Source: Anisodus tanguticus
Taxonomy: Eukaryota > Streptophyta > Magnoliopsida > Solanales > Solanaceae
Length of the DNA: 64,000 nucleotides
Direction: 5' to 3'
Assembly (NCBI GenBank): GCA_034509755.1
Contig: CM067551.1
Coordinates: 15,310,501-15,374,500 of the forward strand
Shown one piece after another: positions 11,459-21,889 of this stretch. The translations under genes were made by a program, and so were the position numbers. The notes below the pieces were generated by a model. It saw only the letters and a program-made list of their open reading frames with translations. It was not told where the DNA came from and did not search any database. Positions within the stretch are counted from its first letter, which is position 1. Every line of letters starts with the position of its first letter.

Positions 11459-12405
11459 AACATGGTATCAAAGCTGGTTTATCCTAGAGATTCTACAAGC
11501 CGTGTCTAATAGAGTCTTATTTATGGGTGTGTTGTGCACCTCACTTATAGACAAGTGGCTACAGGGGCATTTAGGATGATCGTTACATTTTTCTTGATCT
11601 AGAATCGTGTTATAGAGCTGAGTTGTAAGAATTCTCTCTGTAAACCTTATCGTGTTTATGATTACAACAATGTCTTCTTCCAATAGGGCTATGATTAGCA
11701 GGGAGATTGAGGTTGGATTGAGTGTAAATGTGAGTAGTATGTTCTCTATTGAGACAGACCCATCAGAGGATATAAGTAAGTTGTTTTCTCATGTATCGAC
11801 GAATTTAGTAGTACTAGAGGAGTTGAGGGGAGTTCCCGTACTATCAGTCATACCACTGGCTCCGTCTGATAAGGATGTAAGGAGAGCGGTGCAGGCATTA
11901 AATCAATTGGTTGCCTCTCAGACACGACTTCATCCTTGTGCATCTGATAGAGATAGGCCCTTGAAGGGTCAGGGAGCTCATAACCGAGGGAGTTTATTAG
12001 TCAAGGAATCGCCGATGTTTAAAAGGTTCAAAGATGTCAATATATCAGGGTCAAGGTTATAAAGGTTGAGTGAGACTGTCCAGACCATCTCGTAGTTAGT
12101 GTGGTCGAACGCATGCCAGATTATGCCACAAAGGTACAAGGGATTGGTTTAGTATGGCAACCATGGCCACGATGTTCCAAAGTGTCCCAAGTTGATGCGT
12201 AAAGGTAAGGATAGGATGATTGTAAGTTGTACAAATGAAAGGCAAAAGACATCATTGGAAGGTTTAGTAGGTTATGAAAATCTACACGTTTTATAGTGAC
12301 TCGTGTTGATTAGAATGAGGGAATATGTTATGTACGTACGACCTAAATTGTAATGTCTTACCCAGAATATATTGGGAATTGTCCAAGGATAATATTAATG
12401 AGAGC
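11459..12405 (+). mobile_element. Second copy of the chromovirus internal 5' region
   Basis: After LTR2 the sequence repeats 4984-5930: PBS at 11463-11474, leader, gag N-terminus at 11652-12062 and some non-coding sequence. It then stops abruptly at GGAT and jumps to the LTR 3' end. The junction has a GGAT microhomology between the internal sequence (GCGGATTGCC) and the LTR (CAGGATATTT), which suggests a deletion by end joining. Confidence 0.85.
11652..12062 (+). pseudogene. Chromovirus gag N-terminal fragment, second copy
   Basis: A 136-codon open frame parallel to 5176-5586 with scattered substitutions. It is the gag start of the second, mostly deleted tandem unit. Confidence 0.6.
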
Positions 12406-12529
12406 GGATATTTGGTGGCGGTCCTTGTGGCCATGATTGATTACGATTAGCTGGTAAAAATGTGAAGAGTGGTGCCCGACAGATAGGGTCCGGGTGCCCG
12501 TCATGGTCCCTCCGATTTGGGTCATGACA
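12406..12529 (+). repeat. LTR3: 3'-terminal fragment
   Basis: It matches the last 120 bp or so of LTR1 and LTR2 (the GGATATTTG...GTCATGACA end). The remaining 2.0 kb of this LTR is missing. CCAAA follows directly. Confidence 0.9.
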
Positions 12530-12534
12530 CCAAA
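12530..12534. repeat. Target-site duplication CCAAA, right copy
   Basis: Identical to 2850-2854. It closes the compound chromovirus. Confidence 0.85.
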
Positions 12535-12688
12535 TCACCCTCAAGCCCCTCGGGTCCAAATTCGAGTATGCCAACAAATCTAAGAGTATGTGTAAAGATA
12601 ATTAACCGTCTTCAATATTTACATACCTTACTTAGAGATGATTTCAATTATGTTGGTCCTGGAAATGAAGCAATAAGGTTACTATTTT

Positions 12689-12926
12689 CTCCGTCGTAAA
12701 ATGTTTGTCTGGTTTTGACTTTGCACAAAGTTTAAAAAAATGAAGAAGACTTTTGAATTTTGTGGTCTTAGATTAAAGATATGTACAATGTAAATGTCAT
12801 TTAATCTTGTGGTCTTAAACATGCCATGCGGAAAATTGGAGTTAAAGAGTTGCAAAAAAAAAGGTTTCTAAACGAACTAAATAGGAAAGTAAGGCAAACG
12901 TTTTGAAAGGGAGTGAGTAATTATTA
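12689..12926. mobile_element. Stowaway-like MITE
   Basis: It starts with a degenerate TCTCCGTCGT and ends AAAGGGAGTGAGTAA, a worn version of the CTCCCTCCGT terminal inverted repeat of plant Mariner/Stowaway MITEs. The body, with TGTTTGTCTGGTTTTGACTT near the left end and a repeated 'TGTGGTCTTA' word, looks like a common Solanaceae family. It is non-coding. Confidence 0.55.
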
Positions 12927-14587
12927 AGTTTATACAGTGTCAATGTAAATATTTACAAATCATGTTATTTAAACATTAACAACAATTAATTACATTTTAT
13001 AATAAGCATTTCAATTGTTCACTTTTAAAAAATTGTGATTGGTATTGTTCACTTTTAGAAAATTATGATTGGTAGCTTCTTATATCCACATGATTAAATT
13101 TTATTTATATTAAAACATCGTTTACATAGTTTGGTTTGTTGTATTAATAAAAATTTGTACCGGTTAATCCAGTGTTTGCTTACAATTTTCGGTTCCAGTA
13201 CAGTTAATAACTTAATATCGATATACTTAACTAGTAATCTCAGTTTTATTTTAAACCGGATTCATGAGGTATAACAATACTGGTATTGTACTTATACCTG
13301 ATAAAACATTCAAAAGACAAAATTGACATAAGCAGTGAAAATAGCTGCCAAATTGAGTTCCTTCTGTCTCAGCTAGTGCAAATTTATTGTTCTTATACAT
13401 ATTTCTAATTTTTCATGATTGTATTTATCAATCGAGCATATGAATTTCCATGTTAATGTTTGCCAGTGCACAATTGAGATGACTCTGCTGAAAAACGTAA
13501 GCAACTTTAGTTAGAAGTCCGCTTGAGTGGAATGATTGTTGGTACTCTCTTTCATATCCTCCTCCTTTTGATAAACCAGATATAAAGATGGCCACTAAGA
13601 TTGTCGTTTCCATTCTTATCATATTTATATAATTTCAAGATCCCAATGGATCTTTGATAGGATCGTTTATGAATTCAAATTAGACGGAGAAAGAAAGGGA
13701 AATGAATTGGAGATGGGTCAAATTGAAAAGAAAGATGACAAGAAGAAAACCTAAAAAACCAAAAAAAAAAAAAAAAAGAAAAGAGGAATCCTTCAGTAGC
13801 TTTACCTAGCTAAAGATCGAGCCGATTGCTAATATATGGGAACATGGACATGAATCTATAGTGACTTAGAATGCTAATATATGAACATTTTGATGTAGGA
13901 TAGGATTGGGATAATTGACATACATGTTAGATCCGCACTTGTTAGAATTTATCCATTGGAAACAAAGTAGTCTAGTTAGTAATTTCTTATGCATAATTTG
14001 GTGAAGAACATTGCAATATGCTATCAAGAAGTTCAAGGGTAGAATTGACAACATAGATATATCCCCTTTTGTACCTACAAGTTTTAAAATATACATCGTA
14101 TATTCTTTTTTAATATAATAATATCAAAAATTGATAAAAAATAATTTTTGTATTACATTTTCTGTATAACTAATCCCTACATTACTAATCTTTACAATCT
14201 ATGTGTAACTTGTTTCCATACAATACAACCTTTTGGTTATATAGCTTTAATTATATTCCTAATATTATTTACATTTGATAACGTTAACGTGATAACTAGC
14301 ATCTCAATTGAGGGTGCTAAGATTCAAAACCTTCTTTTTATGTATTTTTAGTGACAAACTAAAGGAGAATGACAAGAACGTCTTAGCACGTATAGAATTA
14401 CGTTTTAGTTAATATAAATATGAGGAATAAATCAAATCAATTTAACTAGGAAATAATAAATTAAGGATAATTTCATATGGAATCCAACGAAAAAAATAAG
14501 TTAAAAAGCCAGCTAAGTAAGAGCAATATACGAGGAGAATTGATTGAAAACGATTGGTATCCTGTTAATTAATCAATTAAGCTATAT
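12927..14587. other. AT-rich intergenic region and distal ZIP promoter
   Basis: No gene is visible. There is an imperfect tandem repeat of about 35 bp at about 13015-13080 (TTGTTCACTTTTA units) and an A-rich run near 13757. The small open frames have no domain and no sensible codon use. The right part would be the distal promoter of the ZIP gene. Confidence 0.5.
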
Positions 14588-14597
14588 ATGTCGACAT
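14588..14597 (+). promoter_or_regulatory. Zinc-deficiency response element (ZDRE)
   Basis: ATGTCGACAT is a perfect 10-bp palindrome matching RTGTCGACAY. In Arabidopsis this site is bound by the bZIP19/bZIP23 factors, which switch on ZIP genes under zinc deficiency. It lies 408 bp upstream of the ZIP start codon. Confidence 0.75.
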
Positions 14598-15004
14598 TTT
14601 ACTACTCGTGATGTGTTAAGACTCTTTTTTGCTCTTACTTCCCTTAATTCTTTTTCCTTCTGTCCTGTTTGATAGACCATTTGTGACTTTATTATGTCTT
14701 CACCTTTTCATATCATTAATAATACGTGTTTTCGAATACATCTGCGATAATCAAGTTTCAATGTACCTTTTAATATTTGTTTTCCAAGTTTTGACTTTCA
14801 TTTGTCTTCTCTTTTAATTTGGCAAAGTTGTGACAGCATTTTGTTCTATTTTTTTAATACTTGATGTGGCAAACTAGTCCATAAAAGAGCCAAAGTATCC
14901 AAAGGCTACCAATGGTTGTGAGTTGTGACTTTGAAATTAGAAAAGCACTTCAATATCTGTACATATATTGAAAAGCTCCTTTTTGGTTTTCTATACCTAT
15001 AATT

Positions 15005-18000
15005 ATGGTGAAATTCGAAAATATGGTATTTTGGTACATTCTATTGCTTCTTCCAGCCATAGTATTAGGTGAATGTACTTGTGATGTTGAAGATGAAGAA
15101 AGAAACAAATCCGAGGCGCTCAAGTACAAAATGGTAGCACTCGCTTCCATTTTGGTTGCGAGTGCAATTGGGGTGTGTATTCCAGTGCTGGGCAAGGCGA
15201 TTCCCGCCTTAAGCCCAGAGAGGAATTTTTTCTTCATAATCAAAGCCTTCGCGGCTGGAGTGATCCTAGCCACAGGGTTTATACACGTTCTCCCCGATGC
15301 AATTGAAAGGTTGACATCGCCGTGTTTGAAAGAGCACCCGTGGGGAGATTTCCCTTTTAGTGGATTTATTGCAATGGTTGCTGCAATGGGGACTCTGATG
15401 GTCGATACTTATGCGACTTCGTATTACAATAAGAAAGGTATGAAAAGTGGATTGGTGGCTCAGACTGGAGATGAAGAAGGTGTTATTCATGCTCACTCGC
15501 ATGGCCATGCACATGGCTCAGCATCAATGATGGCTGGTTCTGATTCCGATATCCTTCGCAACCGTGTTATCTCCCAGGTAATTATGATTTTAAATTATAT
15601 ATATACTAGTAGTACAGTAGTAGTGTAAAAAAAAATATACAGTATGACTTGATATGCTATTATAAGTAATTTACTATTTTACATGAGTTACTAATCAGTT
15701 ATTTTGAGTCGACGATCTATTGAAAACAATCTCTTTATGCCCCACAAAAATAGAGGTAGAGTCTGCATACATTATATCCTCACCAGACTTCATCGTATGT
15801 GGCATTACACTAGGTATGTTGTTCTTGTGCTTAAGTTACTAATCACTACTAATTATATATAAATATTCGTTATTACTTAGTAAAAGACTTGATGGTGTAA
15901 ATATTCTTTGTAACTTAAATAAGGTAGAAAAATTTCTATAACGTATTTACTTTGGAAACGATTAAGGAAGGGCGAGGGAGAATGGGAATGTAAGAATTGG
16001 ACTATACTACTTGTTATGTGAGAGATTCACTACTCATTAACATAAAAGGAAAGTATAATTTTTTTCTCTGTTAGCTATACACTGATTTTTCAAATTTGAA
16101 ATTCTCAACTTTAAATCTTTAACAAGGTTTTTCTTTTAATCTTTTTTGTTTCTTAAATGGGATCAATAATAATTTTTAAACTATCTACGTTCAACTCTCT
16201 CCGTGTTTTCCTCTATTTTATCCGGTATGAAATTGTATAATAATCTAGCTCGGAATCGGGTGCGGGTGTCCGATACGAGTGCGGAGAGGTTGGATTCTTC
16301 ATGATTCAATTTTAAGATTCTGAGGTACGGGTCCAGATATAGATACGAATGCGGAGATTCGATTAAAAATCATTCAAATATCTAAAAATAGAGTTATAAA
16401 AATATGCCTAATATAGTGGACTATTTGGAAGGAAAGAATTCACGAATTTTTGAGAGCAAGTTTAAATTTGTAATTATTATTAAGTACAAACGCATCTCTT
16501 TACTGGTTTTTTTGTGTAGCATGGATAGAGGTAGAATTCTTGACTCATTGCACATTCACCATTGATGTTGACATGTAAATATCTTTAAAACATCTGGTGG
16601 TTGCTGACTTTTTTATACAAATCTTTTAACAATAAAAAACATATATCTAAATTATAATTTTATCCTAGCTTTTGTTTTGATTTCAGAAATCGTTGTATAT
16701 GTCTCGAATTTCTCGATAGATTTTGGTTAAAGTATCCAAAATCAACTGATCATATTCGGTACGGATTCTACACCTACACTCATATCGTGGACACAAGTGC
16801 CGTATCAAAAGTGAAGAGTTCGCTTAACTTAATTAAATCATTAGTATTAACCAAAATAAAAGATGGCGAGCATGGTTTCTTTGCAATCTTCAGCAATACA
16901 AGGACATGGACAATTTTCAATCGCATAGAGATTTGAGAATTTTATATTGTGGTCAACAATATGATATCAACTTAAAAATTCATCATTCCTGAAACATTTT
17001 TTTCCTGGATAATAAAAGGCGCTGAGCTATTTTCGTTGATAATCTTGTTTTATCGATTTTGTTTTCTCATTCAGTAATACTTGTCCTTATTCTCGTAAAG
17101 ACAAAAGGAAAAAATCAGAAAGAAATGAATCACTATCACGCTTGATATTCAAATATTCTGTGAATAACATATCTGCTGGGGCATGCAGGTACTGGAATTG
17201 GGAATAATAGTGCACTCAGTGATAATTGGAATAGCTTTGGGTGCTTCTGAAAGTCCCAAAACTATAAGGCCACTTGTTGGTGCTTTGACTTTTCATCAAT
17301 TTTTCGAGGGTATGGGACTTGGTGGATCCATTGCTCAGGTAAAATCAGTGCTCTTCTTTTCACTTTTTCTTTTTTCTTTTTGCTCCTTTTCGAATAGTCA
17401 TTTTAATTGGAATAAACACCTTGTTTAACCTTCTGTTATACATTTCAAGGTTTATGATCAGATCTGGATAACTAAGAATCTTAATCTAACCATAAGTCAC
17501 ATTGAGTTTCATGATTAAGTGTAATTAGGGACGTAACCCTTCCATCTAACACAACTAAAAATGAGATGGGGTATCACACTTTTACACGTTTGTTCTCCCA
17601 TGTACTCATTTCCTCCCATAATACTTTTCGCCTTTCATTTTTCAAGATGCAAACACCACTAGAAATAAAGGGTTTTTCTATTGATATTTAGTGGGAAATT
17701 TGTGCTATAAAACATAATTTTTTCACCTTATTCCCACCGAATCAGTTCACCGGAAAATCATTGAGAAAACGCATGGTGGGAAACATGTTCCCATTGAAAC
17801 ACTGAAAACTTTCTAGTTTTTTGTGTTCACACTACTATTTAAGTTTTTCCCACCGACATTCAGTGGGAATAGTCACTAGACATTTTTTCAATGGGAAAAT
17901 AGTAAGTTTCTAGTAGTGAAACTATTTAAACTTTGACCGATGTTTGAAGAAGTACTTTTTTACCATATTGATATAAGATTTGCAATTTATAGTACTTTTC

Positions 18001-21000
18001 GTGTAGTTTTGAATACCCAAATTTAATATTAAAATCATAAGTTGATTTAATTCAATTTAGTTTAGAAGATTGGTCAAATTGACTCTCGAAAATCAAAATG
18101 TGACAACTATTATGAAACGGAGGCAGTATAACACAAGTACCTTAAGGGGGGAGACTGGCGCAGTGGATATTGTTTTCAATTTATGTGAACTGAAACACTA
18201 CTCACTGCTAGACCTGTCAAAAGCTCGGGTCAGGTGATTTTTTTTTTTGCTTGTCCGACCTTGACCCTGTTTTATTTTTTAATTTTCAGACCCTGGCCCT
18301 GACCCTTCGGGGACCCTACGGGTCACGGGTCGGCCCTGACCCGCTCTACAAAACAAAATAAAACAGTAAGCAAACACTACAATTCTACCCAATTCGTTAT
18401 CCTATATAATTTGTCACCAATTAAAAATTACAACAAACAGAAGCATGAAATCATTAAAAATTACACCAAAAAGAACTTAAGCATATTCCACTTTTAGCTG
18501 AGTCGAATACCATCCATGGGCGTATTTTCCACACTTTTAGTTGTAAATCCATAAACAAACAAGAGGCAAGTACAAACCAACATCACGATAATTCATCAAC
18601 ATCATCATAAGCATTATCATCGTCATCATCATCACTAGATTCTTCTTCGTTTTGTCCCTTTACCTATATAAGTAAAAATAAATATTAATAAAAAAAATAA
18701 TATAAATTATATTAAAAAGACAAATATATATATATATATATATATACCTTCATCAAGAACCCAATCACGAAGGCAAACCAAAGCTTGCACAGTTTTTGAT
18801 TTCAAATAACTTCTAGTAGCTGATATTGTTTTCCCACCAATGCTAAAAGCAGATTCAGATGCTATAGTTGAGACATAAATGGTTAAGAGATCACGAGTCA
18901 TTACTGCGAGAATTGGATATCAAGCTGAAGACTTATACCAAAAGTCCAAAATATCAAAATCATCATCCCTTGGACGATTTGGTTCCTCTAAATACAAATC
19001 CAACTCAGTCTTACCAACTGCATTGTTTTCTATCTCTGTAGTCACAAATACATCATAATCTTCAAAATCCGATAAAAGTATCTTGAGTAATAAAATTGCC
19101 ACCACTAGTACCAGATCCATCTACCCTATTATGTACATTTGTCTCACTATCAATAGTCCTTCTACTCAATAAATGGGCACATTTCTTCTAGCCATTCTTC
19201 TAAATCCTCTCTTCTGTACTGTAATAAATGGACGCATTTCTTCAATCAAGTAAAACATGATAGTTCTTCTACTCTCAGAATCATCATACTTAACTTTATT
19301 TAAAATAGTGGAACCATCGGCATTAGTTTCAGCAGAAAACATGTATTGTTTAATATCTTGATGCATCTTATGAGGACATCTTTCTAAATGACGTTTCAAA
19401 TGAGAAGTTCCATGCTTACTATTAGCAGTCGACTCACGCTTACAATAAGTGCATCTAACTTTAGTCATCTCCGAGTTAGCCCCAATAATTTTCTCAAACA
19501 CCAGATTGTTATTGCTTCTTTAAAACTTGATTATATTCAATAAAACCATTATGGGTTTCTTTTGCTACATATGCATTAGAGGTACCTGTAGAATTGGTGT
19601 TGCTATTTTCGCTAGTTCGTTCCATATTATAATTGAATTATGTCAAATAAGAAAAAACAAAAGCTAAAATATATATGCAAACTTCTGTACCAAATAAGTA
19701 TTAATACTGTATATAATTTTTTTATTTTAACATGGAGCACAAAATATATCAAATTGACTTGCCATCGCCGGAGAGGAGAGGAGGCCCGAGCAGGAGAGGA
19801 AGGTTGAACAAAAGTGGAAAGGAAGGGGCGGCGGATTGAAGTGAAGTGAAGAGGATGTTGAAGGGTTAACCCTTCACTTATATAGTGAAGGGTTAAGTCA
19901 CGCGGGTCGCGGGTCGGGTTGGTGATCGGGCCGGGTCAAACGGGTAAAAAAATGACACTGGCCCGACCCTATATATGAACGGGTCCTTTCTTTTTCAAAT
20001 CAGGTGGCTCACGGGTCAGATATAAGCAGACCCTGGCCCTGGTGAGTCACCGCTGGTATGACAAATTCTTAGATTGTGAATGGGGTAGGGTTTTTTGTCC
20101 AACAGCCTACTTACAAAGCTATCACCATTCGAAAAGTCACAAAAAGCTTGCTAAGTCAAGTCAATGGGGGAAAATAGTGTATGTATTCAGTATTTCCTCC
20201 GGCACCATTTTAACTATTACTTTAATTTTCTTTTATGTTCATTGATAAAAGATAATAAATAAAAGGGATAGTTATTTAAGTTACTTCTATTTAGTAAAAT
20301 TAGATTGATTTTTTCTTCTTACATATTGTGCCATTAAGGCTATTAGTTGAAAACAATTGTTAAATTTTAATTTTAAATTTATAAAGTGATAATTATTTTA
20401 AAATAATTTTCTTAAGCTAAAGTGATTGTTAATTTTATGTGGCATAGTTTGAATAAGCAAGGAATTTAAGAAAAAAATTAGAACTTACGAGTTGTCATAA
20501 TATTGTTCTAATAAACACTTCTTTATTTCTTTTGTTAAGATGGTATAATGGAGATAAATTACTGTTGCAAGGCCTGAATTAAATTTTATCTCTCCATCTC
20601 TTTAATATTTTAAGAAGGTGAAAGTAGCCAGGAGTTTAAGAAAAAAAATTTAGAACTTACGAGTTGTCATAGTATTGTTCTAATGAACACTTCTTTATTT
20701 CTTTTGTTAAGATGGAATAATGGAAATAAATTACTGTTGCAAGGCCTGAATTAAATTTTATCTCTCTATCTCTTTAATATTTTAAGAAGGTGAAAGTAAT
20801 GACAAGATAAAATTAACTAGTGGAAATAATTTTTGATATAGAAGCTATATGTAGTTATTTTCAGTTTATTGTTTCTAGGGTTGAGGGTTAAAAACATACC
20901 TTAAGTATCACAAACTATTACCTGATAGTTGAGGTAGGAAAAGTGAACAAATAATAGTTGAGGTGTGTTTTGCTAATTAGTTGGTGATAGTTTAGATAGA

Positions 21001-21666
21001 AAACTCTCATAATTCAGATAATTTTTTTTAAAAAATGTGATACTTAATGTGTATTTTTGAGTCTTACCTCTGGTTTCTAATGAACCTTCTATATTTCTTT
21101 TGTTGAGATGGAAAAATAGATATTAAAATTTACTCTTGCAATGTGTAAGCAACTCGTTCTTCGGATACGGTGGGCAAGTGCTAGTACTTCTCTTATTTGT
21201 ACTTGATGCACTTGTGTAGATTCTTTTAATAAGTAAACAGTATAACTTATTAACCTCTTATAGTATGTTATTTATTCTCGGTTATTCATCAATATTTATT
21301 GTAAAATTAGTTAAATATTTCTCATACGCGGCATAAATAAATTGTTTGGCAATTTTGAAGGCAAAATTCAAGTCTGGTGCAGTGGCGATAATGGTTTTAT
21401 TTTTCTCTCTCACAACTCCAATCGGGATAGTAATTGGACTAGGAATAGCAAATGCTTACGACGAAAACAGTCCAACGGCTCTCATTGTGGAAGGAATATT
21501 GGATTCAGCTTCAGCTGGCATCTTGATTTATATGGCACTGGTTGATTTCTTAGCTGCTGATTTTATGCATCCAAGAATGCAAGGCAATGGTAAGCTTCAA
21601 TTAGGGGCTAATGTTTCACTTCTTCTTGGTGCTGGACTTATGTCTCTCATAGCCAAATGGGCTTAA
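15005..21666 (+). CDS. ZIP family zinc/iron transporter (3 exons, 342 aa)
   Basis: The exons are 15005-15577, 17189-17338 and 21361-21666; both introns are GT/AG and phase 0. The protein is a plasma-membrane or endomembrane divalent metal importer of the plant ZIP/IRT family. Residues 1-22 look like a signal peptide, followed by TM spans from about residue 43. The cytosolic loop carries a HAHSHGHAHG metal-binding motif (162-171). The pore signature in exon 2 has HSVIIGIALGA with His200 and FHQFFEGMG with His227 and Glu231. The length of 342 aa is normal for the family. The start is the only ATG ahead of the signal peptide. Intron 2 is 4.0 kb because of transposon insertions (17654-17918 and 18147-20810). 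An AATAAA lies 209 bp after the stop. A ZDRE upstream points to induction by zinc deficiency. It is closest in feel to the ZIP1/ZIP3 group, but the exact member cannot be named. Confidence 0.93.
15708..15832 (+). mobile_element. SINE 3' remnant in ZIP intron 1 (TS-like)
   Basis: The order of words GATCTATTGAAAACAATCTC, GTAGAGTCTGCATAC, CTCACCAGACTTCAT and TTACACTAGGTATGTTGTTC matches the tail half of the Solanaceae TS-type tRNA-derived SINE. The tRNA-like head is missing or decayed. Confidence 0.6.
16247..16805. repeat. Possible non-autonomous element in ZIP intron 1
   Basis: Both ends carry GC-richer words built from GGGTGCGGGTGTCCGATACG (left) and TTCGGTACGGATTC...GTGCCGTATC (right), with AT-rich DNA between. 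The ends look like degenerate inverted repeats. No target duplication is clear, so the class is open. Confidence 0.3.
17654..17918. mobile_element. CACTA-type MITE in ZIP intron 2
   Basis: The left end is CACCACTAGAAATAAAGGG. The right end, reversed, is CACTACTAGAAACTTACTA. An AAA flanks both sides (possible 3-bp target duplication). The 265-bp body is partly palindromic around TTCCCACCGA/GGTGGGAA words and has no ORF. Confidence 0.7.
18147..20810. repeat. Duplicated 2.66-kb segment, copy 1 (in ZIP intron 2)
   Basis: It is collinear with 26442-29094, in the same orientation. Shared content: a 60-bp left flank, GGGTC-rich left and right boundary sequences, a minus-strand BED/hATC transposase relic, and a right flank with a 170-bp unit tandemly doubled (20457-20626, 20627-20800). 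The homology starts at GGGGGA(G)ACTGGCGCAGTGG and ends at GACAAGATAA. The hAT body itself appears to run from about 18210 to 20050, with TCACYGCT at both borders as a possible 8-bp target duplication. Confidence 0.85.
18595..19625 (-). pseudogene. hAT transposase relic: BED finger joined to hATC domain (copy 1)
   Basis: On the minus strand, from an ATG at 19625: a BED-type zinc finger (CTYCKRES, HGTSHLKRHLERC; about 19380-19460), a short stretch ending KRGFRRMARRN, then the hAT C-terminal dimerisation region (YLEEPNRPRDDDFDILDFWY near 18960-19010; STIASESAFSIGGKTISATR near 18810-18870; VCLRDWVLDEG). An acid-rich tail is encoded near 18600-18660. The DDE catalytic core that should lie between the BED and hATC parts is absent. 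Frameshifts and stops (near 19515 and 19160) break the frame, so it is not an active transposase. It is read antisense to the ZIP gene. Confidence 0.85.
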
Positions 21667-21874
21667 TTGATCAACATACATTACTATCAAGTGTCACATT
21701 GTTTTGCATTTTTCCTTTGATTGATTGTTATACAAAAAGTGATTGTAAATCGTTCTAAAACGATATTGCCCGACATTCTTTGTCATCTCTGATTGTTTTT
21801 TTTTTGTTTACATGGATATTCTGATTTCTTTGTGTGCCTTGTCTGGTTTTTTATTTTCCCTGTGGAATTGGATT

Positions 21875-21880
21875 AATAAA
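21875..21880 (+). terminator. Polyadenylation signal of the ZIP gene
   Basis: AATAAA lies 209 bp downstream of the ZIP stop codon, in a T-rich 3' UTR context. It is the best candidate for the 3'-end signal. Confidence 0.5.
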
Positions 21881-21889
21881 ACTCAATTC

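Larger units (their letters stand above)
2855..12529 (+). mobile_element. Compound Tekay/Del-like chromovirus with three LTRs
   Basis: The order is LTR1 (2855-4983), internal region (4984-9217), LTR2 (9218-11458), a second copy of the first 0.95 kb of the internal region (11459-12405), and the last 0.12 kb of a third LTR (12406-12529). A single CCAAA duplication flanks the whole unit. This is the layout expected after unequal recombination or a tandem insertion, followed by a deletion in the second unit. The lineage call rests on the 2.1-kb LTRs, the integrase and the C-terminal chromodomain. No intact pol remains, so the element is not autonomous. Confidence 0.85.
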
